Below, piece after piece: positions 25,891 through 35,526 of a DNA stretch of 64,000 nucleotides. Each line of letters opens with the position of its first letter. Positions within the stretch are counted from its first letter, which is position 1. The translations under genes were made by a program, and so were the position numbers. Below the pieces are notes generated by a model that did no database searches, had not been told where the DNA came from, and saw only the letters and a list, made by a program, of their open reading frames with translations. The DNA comes from Gp6-AA40 sp963723495 (GTDB taxonomy: Bacteria > Acidobacteriota > Vicinamibacteria > Vicinamibacterales > UBA2999): NCBI GenBank assembly GCA_963723495.1, contig CAVRQR010000012.1, forward strand, positions 496,001-560,000. The letters run 5' to 3'.

Positions 25891-28800
25891 TCCCCGGGGT
25901 GCACGGGCGGTTGCTCACCGCATCGTTCATCAGGGATCGCCTTCGCACACTACCCGGTGTCAGCGCGCCGCCGCCAACCTGGACACGTCGCCTCGCAGAG
26001 TGCACGCAACGAATCGAAGCAGCGCTCGGCGCCGCCTCGAGCGTGCGCGCCATCACCGACGTTGCAGTGTTGCCACTCATCGAGCTGCTCGGCCTCCAAG
26101 TGGTGCGCAATGCAGACGTCGACGGCACCAGGCGACTCGAGCTGGCGGCTGGCGAACACTCCGTTGTGATCGCGCTGACGACAGGTTGGGGCGAACCACT
26201 CGACCGCCTCTGGCGGTCCTCCATCGTCGACGCGATCGGCGCAGACGCCCGATGGTGCCTTTGCTGCAACGGTCGAGCACTGCGCCTCGTCGACGCCCGC
26301 CGGACGTGGTCGCGAGACTACCTCGAGTTCGATCTGGTGCTACTCGGCCGCGAGCCGGAGGCGCAGGCGGTCCTGTGGACCGTCGCGCGGGCCGGCGCAA
26401 TCATTGGGAATCCGCCGCTTCTCGACACCGCGGTGGCCCTTTCGCGTCATCACGGCACGCAGGTCTGCCGCGCCCTCGGTGCCGGCGTTCTCGAGGCTCT
26501 CGAAGTCCTCCTGACTGCGCTGACTCGTGGCGGACGACAACCCTCCACCGTCCTGTGGGAGCAGTCACTCACTGTCCTGTATCGGGTGCTGTTCCTGCTT
26601 TTTGCGGAAGCACGTGGGCTCGTTCCGCTCTGGCATCCGGTCTACCGAGAGCGTTACAGCCTCGAGACCATCGTGACCACGCTGCTCGAGGATCGAGAGT
26701 GTAAAGGTCTGTGGCGCGCCGTTCAGGCGATCTCCCGACTGGCGCATGCCGGCTGCACCGCCGGCGAGCTGCGCGTGACGGCATTCAACGGACGCCTGTT
26801 CGCTCCGTCGCAGGCCGTGGCATTCGACAGCACCCGACTGAGCGACAACATCATGGGTCGAACCGTCATTGCGCTGAGCAGCACGCCAAACGGTTCCCAT
26901 GGAGGTCGCACGAAGATCCTCTACCGCGACCTCGATGTCGAGCAGCTTGGCGCCGTTTACGAGCGCGTCCTCGAATTCGAACCGACACGAGACGGTGAGC
27001 TGCCGCTGAATCGCACACGCGACATCCGCAAGTCGAGCGGATCGTTCTACACACCGCGTGCGCTCACGACGTTTCTCGTCCGTCAGACGCTCGAGCCGCT
27101 GATCCGCGGCCGGACCGCAGACGAGATTCTGGCGCTGCGCGTCCTCGATCCCGCGATGGGAAGCGGCGCCTTCCTCGTCGCGGCATGCCGCTATCTGGCA
27201 TGGGCGGTTGAGGAGGCGCTCATTCACGACGGGCAGTGGCACGCCCACGATGTCACACATGACGATCGCGTGGTGCTGCGACGCGAAATCGCGTCTCGCT
27301 GCTTATTCGGTGTCGACCTGAATCCCATGGCTGTGCAGCTGGCGCGACTCTCGTTGTGGCTGGCGACACTCGCCGCCGAAAAGCCGCTCTCCTTCCTGGA
27401 TCACCATCTGGTCACCGGTCACAGCCTCATCGGGGCCACACCCGAGGACATGACGCGACAGCCGGGCGGCGGCCGTCGCCGAACGCGCAAGGAACGGCTC
27501 TCGCTCTTCGACGAGAGTGACTTTCCCGCGACGATCGCTCATGCCGCGAGCATCATGTCTCAGGTGTCGACTGAGCCGGACGATTCGGCCGATGTCGTTC
27601 GTGCCAAGGAGCGAGCGTTGCGAGCGCTTCAGGCGCAAGGCACTTCGGTTGCGAAGTGGACCGAGGCGCTCGACCTCTGGTGCGCCGCATGGTTCTGGTC
27701 TGATGGCAAACCACTGGACCGGGCAATCTTCCTCGACCTGGCGAGTCGGCTGCTCGATCGACCGGCAACGCTGCCCGCACGCACCGCAGAAGCGTTTCTG
27801 CAGCAGGCGAGGACTGTCGCCTGCCGCCACCGCTTTCTTCACTGGCCATTGGCGTTCTCCGATGTCTTTGCGCGGCAGGCTTCATCGCGATTGCCCGGTT
27901 TCGATGCTGTCATCGGCAATCCGCCGTGGGACATGGTCCGCGGTGACAGCGGCGAGGGCGAAACCAGGACTGGCAGGCGCCTCGCGTCACGACAGATGAT
28001 CGATTTCGTTCGTCAGTCCGGGATCTATCGGGTCGAGAGCCGTGCGCACGTGAACCTGTACCAGCTCTTCGTCGAGCGCGCCCTGCAGCTTGTCAGACCG
28101 GAAGGTCGCATCGGTTTCGTTCTCCCGTCCGGGCTCATCAGCGATGCTGGCGCTGCACCGCTGCGACAGCATCTGTTCGATCGATCCGAGGTCGACGACA
28201 TCACCGGCTTCGACAATCGCCTGGCGATCTTCCCGGTCCATCGCAGCGTGCGATTCGTGCTGCTCACCTGCACAACGGGCCGACAGACCGCCTCGATCCG
28301 GTGCCGGTTCGGTCTCACGAGCGTGAGTGAGCTCGAGTCGCCAGGCCGCGCACCACTCGTCATCTCACGGCGTCTGCTGGCCAGGATCTCTGGCGAAGAC
28401 GACCTCGGGATCCCGGAGCTCGCAACCGGCGCCGACCTCGAAATCGTCGAGGTGGCGAGTCACTCCGCGCCTCGCCTCGGCGCGGCGGACGGATGGCACG
28501 TCGCGTTCGGGCGCGAACTGAACGCCAGCGACGATCGGGAGCTGTTCGTGCCGATCGCATCTGCCTCGATGGGCCGTCCGGTGATCGAGGGCAAGCAGGT
28601 CGAGCCCTTTCGGGTAACGACCGCCAGCAGCCGATTGGCCGTCCGGGATTCTGTCGAGTCCCATCTACGCGTTCCACGTCGCGCTCGGCTCGCGTATCGC
28701 GACGTGGCGAGCGCGGGAAACCGCCTGACGCTCATCGCGGCCATCGTTCCAGCCCGTGCCGTCACGACGCATACGCTCTTTTGCCTGCGCACGCCGCTCC

Positions 28801-29150
28801 CCCTCCCCAGTCAGCGCGTCCTGTGCGCGCTGCTCAACAGCTATGTCGCGAACTATCTCGTTCGCCTTCGCGTGAACACGCACGTGACCGTCTCGCTCGT
28901 CTCCCGCCTGCCGGTTCCGGTACTCGAGGCCGGCCATCCGCTCTTTGTGCGCCTCGCGGCATGTGTCGAGTCGCTCGCCGATGCCACCGGGCCGGCCGAG
29001 GAGATGGAGGAGTACGCCGAGGTCCAGGGCATAGCCGCCCATCTCTATCGCCTGACTCCCGCCCAGTTCGAGCACGTGTTGTCGAGGTTTCCGTTGGTGC
29101 CGAGTGAGGTTCGGGAGAGAGCACTCCTCAAATTCAACAGCTTTCACTGA
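25887..29150 (+). CDS. Large Eco57I-like N6-adenine DNA methyltransferase
   Basis: A 1087-residue protein. Residues about 1-370 are an N-terminal region; 60-140 look like a restriction-type domain (LGLQVVRNADVDG, CLCCNGRALRLVDA, YLEFDLVLL), but the expected catalytic E-x-K is not there. The gamma-class methyltransferase core follows: SGSFYTPRALTTFLV, SAM motif LDPAMGSGAF (Asp at 421), VDLNPMAVQLARLSLW and NPPW at 678-681. The C terminus (about 860-1087) is likely the target-recognition part. It should methylate adenine at a specific site. Coupled to the SNF2 helicase upstream; no separate nuclease gene is visible. A type IIG or DrmMI-like enzyme is the best comparison. Confidence 0.88.
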   Translation: MIPGVHGRLLTASFIRDRLRTLPGVSAPPPTWTRRLAECTQRIEAALGAASSVRAITDVAVLPLIELLGLQVVRNADVDGTRRLELAAGEHSVVIALTTGWGEPLDRLWRSSIVDAIGADARWCLCCNGRALRLVDARRTWSRDYLEFDLVLLGREPEAQAVLWTVARAGAIIGNPPLLDTAVALSRHHGTQVCRALGAGVLEALEVLLTALTRGGRQPSTVLWEQSLTVLYRVLFLLFAEARGLVPLWHPVYRERYSLETIVTTLLEDRECKGLWRAVQAISRLAHAGCTAGELRVTAFNGRLFAPSQAVAFDSTRLSDNIMGRTVIALSSTPNGSHGGRTKILYRDLDVEQLGAVYERVLEFEPTRDGELPLNRTRDIRKSSGSFYTPRALTTFLVRQTLEPLIRGRTADEILALRVLDPAMGSGAFLVAACRYLAWAVEEALIHDGQWHAHDVTHDDRVVLRREIASRCLFGVDLNPMAVQLARLSLWLATLAAEKPLSFLDHHLVTGHSLIGATPEDMTRQPGGGRRRTRKERLSLFDESDFPATIAHAASIMSQVSTEPDDSADVVRAKERALRALQAQGTSVAKWTEALDLWCAAWFWSDGKPLDRAIFLDLASRLLDRPATLPARTAEAFLQQARTVACRHRFLHWPLAFSDVFARQASSRLPGFDAVIGNPPWDMVRGDSGEGETRTGRRLASRQMIDFVRQSGIYRVESRAHVNLYQLFVERALQLVRPEGRIGFVLPSGLISDAGAAPLRQHLFDRSEVDDITGFDNRLAIFPVHRSVRFVLLTCTTGRQTASIRCRFGLTSVSELESPGRAPLVISRRLLARISGEDDLGIPELATGADLEIVEVASHSAPRLGAADGWHVAFGRELNASDDRELFVPIASASMGRPVIEGKQVEPFRVTTASSRLAVRDSVESHLRVPRRARLAYRDVASAGNRLTLIAAIVPARAVTTHTLFCLRTPLPLPSQRVLCALLNSYVANYLVRLRVNTHVTVSLVSRLPVPVLEAGHPLFVRLAACVESLADATGPAEEMEEYAEVQGIAAHLYRLTPAQFEHVLSRFPLVPSEVRERALLKFNSFH

Positions 29151-29154
29151 TCAC

Positions 29155-29624
29155 GAACCGCGGAGACGCAGAGACGCGGAGAGCACGATGGACGGAAACA
29201 GCGCCACTACCGAACGGATTATTTGATGCGCAATTGAGGTCCACAAGCACCTCGCGTCGCACTGGCTTCTCGAGTCTGTTTACGAGTCGGCACTGTGCAT
29301 CGAGTTGCGAGCGCAATCGATCCCCTTCAAGCAACAGCTCGGCATACCGCTCTACTACAAGGGAGAGCTGATCATCGAGCATCGTCCAGACCTATCGTGA
29401 ATGATGAGGTGATTGTAGAATCAAGAGCATTGACCGGCTGGCGCCGATCACTTGGCGCAGATGCTCACTTATCTGCGTAACATCCCTTCGGGTTGGCCTC
29501 ATTCTGAACTTCAAGCCAAACCATGAAGGATGGGACGCGACGAGTGGTCCGAAACGCATAGACTCAGGGATGCGTGAAGCGCGTGAAGGATGACCGCCTC
29601 CGCGTCTCGGCGTCTCCGCGGTTC
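29155..29624 (+). mobile_element. 470-bp element: inverted repeats around a decayed GxxExxY gene
   Basis: Terminal inverted repeats of 27 bases at 29155-29181 and 29598-29624 (word GAACCGCGGAGACGC) differ at one position. Between them lies a broken gene of the GxxExxY family. The left repeat begins 4 bases after the methyltransferase stop. No clear target-site duplication is seen. Confidence 0.7.
29188..29572 (+). pseudogene. Decayed GxxExxY-family (PD-(D/E)XK-like) gene
   Basis: Reading from ATG 29188 and passing over lesions gives recognisable GxxExxY sequence. The pieces are TERII, a TGA stop at 29224 where the family has Gly, CAIEVHKHLASHWLLESVYE, YYKGELIIEHRPDLS, a second stop at 29398, then in other frames NDEVIVESRAL, LAQMLTYLRNIPSG and VGLILNFKPNHEG. 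At least two stops and two frame changes make this a true pseudogene rather than sequencing error. The family has a PD-(D/E)XK nuclease-like core and no settled function. Confidence 0.75.
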
Positions 29625-29662
29625 ATGGCGAGCGGACGTCGGTGTAGGCTAAGGGAGCTCGA

Positions 29663-30403
29663 ATGAAGCATCTCGTTGCATTCCTGCTGGTGGGCGTGCA
29701 TGGTCGCCGGAACCACCGATGCTACGCACAGGCGCGCACGGTGCGCATGCCGAGCTCGTACGGCACCGAACGTATCTTCGCAATCCTGCTTCCTCAGTCC
29801 TACGACACCTCGCAAAGCCGCTACCCGGTCGTCTACCTGTTCCACGGCGGCGGGCAGGATCACACCGCCTTCATGGCGCGTACCGCGTTTGCCCCCATGG
29901 CGCGCAAGCACGAGTTCATTGTCGTGATGCCTGCGGCCGATCGTAGCTACAGCGCCCTCGGCCCCGAGGCGCAGGGCCGGTACCACGACTACGTGGCGCG
30001 CGAGCTCGTCGACTATGTCGACGCGAACTACCGCACGATACCGGCCAGGGAGCAGCGCGCGATCGGCGGTCTCTCCATGGGCGGTCGCATTGCGACGATG
30101 ACGGCCCTGACGCACTCGGATCGATTCAGCGCCGTCGGGGCCTTCAGCCCCGCCCTGCGACCGGACGCAGAAGAAGCCGTGCGGGATGTGCCGGCTGCGG
30201 CGCCGTTCATCTACATTTCCTGCGGCACGCAGGACTCTCTGCTTCCCATCAACCGGGAGTTCGTCGGCTGGTTGATGGAGCGCGACCTGTCTCACCAGTA
30301 TCGAGAGGCACCGGGGCAGGGCCACACCTGGGCATTGTGGGACGCGGAGATCACCGCCTTCTTCGACCTGCTCGAAACACGCGGCTTTCGCGCCGCTCGG
30401 TGA
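29663..30403 (+). CDS. Esterase-family alpha/beta hydrolase
   Basis: A 246-residue esterase of the putative esterase (EstD/feruloyl esterase-like) family. Visible are VVYLFHGGGQDHTAF (oxyanion region), the nucleophile elbow GGLSMGG (Ser about 137), a late acidic residue near CGTQDSLLP and the catalytic His in GQGHTWALW. The first 25 residues look like a damaged signal peptide: hydrophobic MKHLVAFLLVGV, then basic residues, then YAQAR, as if a small frame slip had changed its middle. Probably periplasmic; substrate unknown. Confidence 0.85.
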   Translation: MKHLVAFLLVGVHGRRNHRCYAQARTVRMPSSYGTERIFAILLPQSYDTSQSRYPVVYLFHGGGQDHTAFMARTAFAPMARKHEFIVVMPAADRSYSALGPEAQGRYHDYVARELVDYVDANYRTIPAREQRAIGGLSMGGRIATMTALTHSDRFSAVGAFSPALRPDAEEAVRDVPAAAPFIYISCGTQDSLLPINREFVGWLMERDLSHQYREAPGQGHTWALWDAEITAFFDLLETRGFRAAR

Positions 30404-30406
30404 TCG

Positions 30407-31234
30407 TCAGCGGTTGAGCACGAAGCGTTCGATCGCCTGCGCCAGGCCGGCATCGTCCTGATGGCCGGTCACGTGCCATCCGCGTGATCTCAGACCGTCG
30501 ACCGCGTTTCCCATCAGCACGGGATGGCCGGCGAACTCCAGCATCTCGACGTCATTGAAGTTGTCACCCACCGCCATCACTTCGTCACGGCTCAGTCCCA
30601 TCAACTCGGCGCGCCACGCCAGCGCGCGTCCTTTCGTAGCCTCGACCGAGGTCACGTCCACCAGCGAGAAGTCGCGATGCACGTACTCGGTCATCGAGAT
30701 CGTGCAGCCGGTGACCTCGGCGCGCAACCAGTCGAAGAGCGCGCGCATGTCTGTGACGCCGCCGTTGTACATCACCTGAATCGGATCCTCGATGAGCGCA
30801 TCCTCGAGCGGCACCGACTGTGCGATATGCGAGTGGTTGCGCGACCAGTATCGTTGCCGCCCCGGGTGGTCCCAGTCCATCGTCTCGTAGACGACCTGTC
30901 GATCGAAGTCGCGATCGAAGATGAGCGCGGCAGCATGACGGTGAACTCGCGTCGAGTCGAGGACGTGGCGCGCCGTGTGCCGGTCGAGCAGGCGCCTGGC
31001 CAGCGTTGCACCATCCATTGCACGTTCGACCGCGCCATTGCTCACGATGAGCGAGATCGACACCGGGAGTCGATCGGCGACCGGTCTGGCAAACGGGTAG
31101 CTGCGCCCAGTGACGAGCGCCACATGCACGCCTGCGGCGACCGCGTCGTGAATGGCAACCCTGTTGGCCTCCGGCATGTGCCCGCTGCTGTCGAGAAGCG
31201 TGCCGTCGATATCGATGCCAATCAACCGGATCAT
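30407..31234 (-). CDS. Cof-type HAD phosphatase
   Basis: A 275-residue HAD hydrolase with a C2-type cap (Cof/YbiV group). It shows nucleophile motif IGIDIDGTLLDS (Asp about 8 and 10), the Thr motif LVTGRS, the Lys in TKGRALAWRAELMG and the Mg-binding GDNFNDVEMLEFAG. Members dephosphorylate sugar phosphates and related metabolites in the cytosol. It converges on the esterase gene and is divergent from sucA with about 30 bases between. Confidence 0.92.
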   Translation of the reverse strand: MIRLIGIDIDGTLLDSSGHMPEANRVAIHDAVAAGVHVALVTGRSYPFARPVADRLPVSISLIVSNGAVERAMDGATLARRLLDRHTARHVLDSTRVHRHAAALIFDRDFDRQVVYETMDWDHPGRQRYWSRNHSHIAQSVPLEDALIEDPIQVMYNGGVTDMRALFDWLRAEVTGCTISMTEYVHRDFSLVDVTSVEATKGRALAWRAELMGLSRDEVMAVGDNFNDVEMLEFAGHPVLMGNAVDGLRSRGWHVTGHQDDAGLAQAIERFVLNR

Positions 31235-31263
31235 TGAGGAAGCTGCGATAGGATAGATAGGTT

Positions 31264-34086
31264 ATGACACTCGGGCAGTTCGGGGGAGTGAATGCCGGTT
31301 ACGTATTGGAACTGTATGAGCGCTTCAGGCACAAACCCGAATCAGTAGACCCAGCGACGCGCGCCGCGTTCGAGGGCTGGAACCCAGCCGAACTCGAAGG
31401 CGGCGACGAAGCGCTCAGCGCGGGCCCAGCCGCCGACGTTCATGCGGTCGTTGCCGCAACGATACTCGCGGATTCGGTCCGGCGCTACGGACATCTGGCG
31501 GCGCAAATCGATCCGCTGGGATCGACACCACCCGGAGATCCGTCGTTATCCGCCGAGACCTACGGCATCACCGATGAGGACTTGCAGCGGCTGCCCGCCT
31601 CGCTGGTTGGTGGTCCAGCCGCAGAGACGTCGGCCACGGCATTCGAGGCGATCGAGAAGCTCCGCCGCGTCTACTGCTCGTCTACCGGCTTCGACTACTC
31701 GCACATCTTCGTGCCCGAGGAACGCGACTGGCTGCGTCATGCGGCAGAGTCCGGCCGGTTCCTGCCGCCACTCGACCCTGCGAGCACTGAGGCGCTGCTC
31801 GATCGCATGACGCAGGTCGAGGTTTTCGAGCGGTTTCTGCAGCGTACGTTCCCCGGGAAGACGCGCTTCTCGCTCGAGGGACTGGACATGCTCGTGCCAG
31901 TGCTCGACGAGATCATCTCGGGTGCCGCCGACGCCGGGGCTCGTCACACCATGATTGGGATGGCGCACCGCGGCCGCTTGAACGTCCTCGCCCACATCCT
32001 CGAGAAGCCGGTACTCGCAGATCCTGGCCGAGTTCAAGGACCCGGTGCTCGCCGAGCGACTGCGCGTCGACCTCGGTTGGATGGGCGATGTGAAGTACCA
32101 CGCCGGTGCGCGGACATCGAGCCCGCGCGGTCACACGTTCGTGACGATGCCACCCAACCCGAGTCACCTCGAGGCGGTGAATCCGGTCGTGGTCGGGATG
32201 GCTCGCGCCGCAGGAACGTTTGCCGACGATCCCGGCCCGGCACGCTTCAGCAGTGCCGCGACGCTGCCGGTGTTGATTCACGGCGATGCCGCGTTTCCCG
32301 GACAGGGAATCGTCGCCGAAACGCTCAACCTCTCGCGGCTCGACGGCTACGATACGGGCGGGACCATCCACATCATCGCCAATAACCAGCTCGGATTCAC
32401 CGCAACACCAAGCGAGTCCTACAGCACAAGCTACGCGAGCGGGCTGGCGCGCGGCTTCAAGATCCCGATCGTCCACGTCAACGCCGACGATCCGACGGCA
32501 TGCCTCGAGGCGGCGCGCCTGGCGTGGGAGTATCGCGCCCGATTCCAGCGCGACTTCCTGATCGATCTCATCGGCTACCGGCGGCACGGGCACAACGAAG
32601 GCGATGAGCCGGCATTCACGCAGCCGCTGATGTACAAGAAGATCGCATCGCACCCGACGGTGCGCGAGCAGTTTGCCAGGAGCCTGATCGCACAGGGGAC
32701 GCAGACGCCCGAGTCAGTCGAGCGGATAGTCAAGGAGCACTACCAGGAGCTGGAGCAGGCCTTCGCCTCGCTCAAGCCCGAGGAAGACATCGTGCCTCCG
32801 GTGCCGGAGCCTGCTCCACCAGGCGCCGCCGCGCGCGCGGAAACAGCCGTCCCCATCGAGCGGTTGCGACAGATCAACGAGGGCCTGCAGCAGGCACCGC
32901 GGGATTTACCTTTCACAAGAAGCTCGAGCGCGCCCGCGAACGCCGCAAGTCGATTCTCAACGACCCGAAGGAACGCTCGATCGACTGGGCGGCAGCCGAG
33001 GAGCTCGCGTTCGCGAGCATCCTGGCCGATGGCACTCCCATCAGGCTGACTGGCGAGGACGTCGAGCGCGGGACGTTCAGCCATCGTCACGCCGTATTTC
33101 ACGATGCAGAGAACGGCAACACGTTCATTCCGCTTCAGACGTTCCCGCAGGCGACGGCGGCATTCGAGATCCACAACAGCCCGCTCAGCGAAGCGGGCGT
33201 CGTCGGGTTCGAGTTCGGGTACAACATCCAGGAGCCGGACCGCCTTGTAATCTGGGAGGCGCAGTACGGCGACTTCGTGAACGGCGCGCAGGTGATCATC
33301 GACCAGTTCGTCACCTCGGGCCGTGCCAAGTGGGCACTGCAGCCGTCGCTCGTGTTCCTGCTGCCGCATGGGCACGAAGGTCAGGGACCTGAGCATTCGA
33401 GCGCACGACCGGAGCGCTTCGTGCAGGCGGCCGCCGACATCAATATGCGGGTGGTCAACTGCACGACGGCGGCGCAGTACTTCCACCTGCTGCGTCGGCA
33501 GGCGGCACTGCTTCGACGGGATCCGCTCCCGCTGTTCGTCCTGACACCCAAGAGTCTGCTGCGGCATCCGCTCGTGGCATCAACACCAATGGAACTGGCC
33601 GACGGGCGGTTCCGATCGGTCATCGACGATGCGGAGGCACGTCAGCGGGCGTCGAGCATCCGGCGGCTGGTACTGTGCAGCGGCAAGGTTTACGTCGATC
33701 TCGTGACGAGCGACAAACGCCAGTCGAGCACCCAGGTCGCTATCTGTCGAGTCGAGCAGCTCGCCCCATTTCCGCGCGTAGCGTTGCGCGAGGTTCTTCA
33801 CGGTTATCCCTCGTTGACAGAGGTGGTCTGGTTGCAGGAAGAGCCCGAGAACATGGGCGCGTGGGATTGGGTCCGTGGTCAACTCGAAGAGACAATCGAG
33901 GACCGCTGCGCGCTGCGCTTCATCGGCCGCGTGCGCAGCGCCAGCCCATCGGAGGGCTCGGCCGCCTGGCACCAGATCAACCAGCGGAAGATCGTCGAAG
34001 AGGCGTTCACGCTCGATAGCCGCGGCGTCGCGGAGTCCAGTGTCCTCTCCAAATCCGTTCGCAGCCTGACCGCGTCGAAGCGGTGA
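31264..34086 (+). CDS. sucA: 2-oxoglutarate dehydrogenase E1, two compensating frameshifts
   Basis: The E1 subunit of the 2-oxoglutarate dehydrogenase complex (TCA cycle). Sequence is in frame 1 to about 32010 (HTMIGMAHRGRLNVLAHILE), frame 2 from there (NPSHLEAVNPVVVGMARA, IIANNQLGFT, RRHGHNEGDEPAFTQP) to about 32901, then frame 1 again (GFEFGYNIQEPDRLVIWEAQ, PHGHEGQGPEHSSAR, ENMGAWDWV) to the stop. One extra G near 32010 and one missing G in a GGG run near 32901 cancel out; corrected length is about 940 residues, normal for the family. Since the enzyme is central, sequencing error is the likeliest cause. It is followed by its E2 gene. Confidence 0.93.
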
Positions 34087-34204
34087 TCTACAGCACCCTC
34101 GCTTGTGTTGGGTGGTTCAGCGTCCCCGGTGGCGTATAGAATCGATTTCTCGGAAGGCTACGCGTAATCCAACACCACCGACACAAACGAGTTCCCTGCC
34201 GAAT

Positions 34205-35504
34205 ATGTCGAATATCGTCGTTCCACAGCTGGGTGAATCGGTCGTCGAGGCACGTGTCGCGCGGTGGCTGAAAAAGGCCGGAGACCGCGTCGAAGTCGGC
34301 GAACCGGTGGTCGAGCTCGAAACCGAAAAGATCGATCTCGAAGTGAGTGCGGAGAAGAGCGGCGTCATTGCCAGCATCGCACGCCAGGAGGGTGAGGACG
34401 TCAAGATCGGCGAGCTGCTCGCGGTCATCGACGAGAGCGGCGCGGCCGCGACGACAGGTACAGCGACGACAGCTACGGCAACTACAAGCACCGTGCCGGC
34501 AACGAGCGCAGCGGCGCCAGCCGCGACGACAGGTGGCAACGGCTCGGGTGGTACCGCCGAGGGACGCACGACCCCCACCGCTCGACGAATGGCGCAGGAC
34601 AACGACGTCGACCTCGGCACGGTTCAAGGCTCTGGCGCCGCGGGACGTGTGACGAAGCAGGACGTGCAGAAGGCGATGACGCCAACGAGCGCGTCCACCG
34701 CACCGACAAGCGCCAGCGAGATCGCACCGACGAGTAGCAAGGTCGCACCGACAAGCCCGTCCCCGATCGCACCGCCGACAAGTCAGCAAGCTCGCACCGC
34801 CCGCCCGTACAGAGGAACGCGTCCGCATGAGCAAGCGGCGCCAGACCATCGCGCGCCGACTGGTCGAGGCGCAGCATACGGCCGCTATACTCACGACCTT
34901 CAACGAGGTCGACATGTCGGCGGTGATGGCGTTGCGCGAGCGCCAGAAGGAAGCCTTCAAGAAAGAGTTCGGCGTCAGCCTGGGTATCGCGTCGTTCTTC
35001 GTGAAGGCGTCGGTCGCCGCCCTGCGCGCCTTCCGTGCGCTCAACGCCGAGATCCAGGGGGACGAGATCGTCTACAGGCACTACTACGACATCGGCGTCG
35101 CCGTGGGCGCCGAGGGCGGACTCGTGGTGCCGGTCATTCGCGATGCGGATCGGCTGACGTTCGCGCAGATCGAGACGGCGATCCGCGATTTTGCGAAACG
35201 GGCCAACGATGGCACGCTCACGCTCGACGACCTGCGCGGCGGAACCTTCACGATCACGAACGGTGGCGTCTACGGATCACTCATGAGCACGCCAATCCTC
35301 AATCCGCCGCAGGTTGGCATTCTCGGTCTTCACAAAATCCAGGATCGCGCCGTTCCCGTCAACGGGCAGGTCGTGATTCGCCCGATGATGTACATCGCTC
35401 TTTCCTACGACCACCGGATCGTCGACGGGCGCGAAGCCGTCCAGTTCCTGGCGAAAATCAAGGATTACGTCGAGGATCCCGGGCGGCTCTTGCTCGAAGG
35501 GTAA
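34205..35504 (+). CDS. sucB: 2-oxoglutarate dehydrogenase E2 (succinyltransferase), frameshifted
   Basis: An E2 subunit. The lipoyl domain starts MSNIVVPQLGESVVEARVAR with the lipoyl lysine in ELETEKIDLEV. A long Ala/Thr-rich linker follows, then a binding domain (RTTPTARRMAQDNDVDL, GRVTKQDV). The catalytic domain begins at SKRRQTIARRLVEAQHTAAI and has SYDHRIVDGREAVQFL near the end. The frame changes near 34800 in the repetitive Pro/Thr linker, so one base is probably missing or extra there. It lies 118 bases after sucA and just before the FKBP gene. Together with SucA and an E3 it makes succinyl-CoA. Confidence 0.9.
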
Positions 35505-35526
35505 GGCTTGGTCTATTTCTGACGAT

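Noticed and set aside
23581..29150. Complete DISARM system
   Set aside because: Only helicase and methyltransferase resembling DrmD and DrmMI are present; no drmA helicase, DUF1998 (drmB) or PLD (drmC) gene is in the window.
22745..29150. 7-deazaguanine DNA modification (Dpd-like) cluster from queF next to a helicase and methyltransferase
   Set aside because: queF is an ordinary queuosine gene; no DpdA-type transglycosylase or preQ0 synthesis genes are present, and the Smr gene and a divergent gap separate it from the helicase.
29134..29382. 82-codon minus-strand frame in the gap after the methyltransferase
   Set aside because: It is the antisense of the GxxExxY remnant, whose plus-strand sense matches the family.
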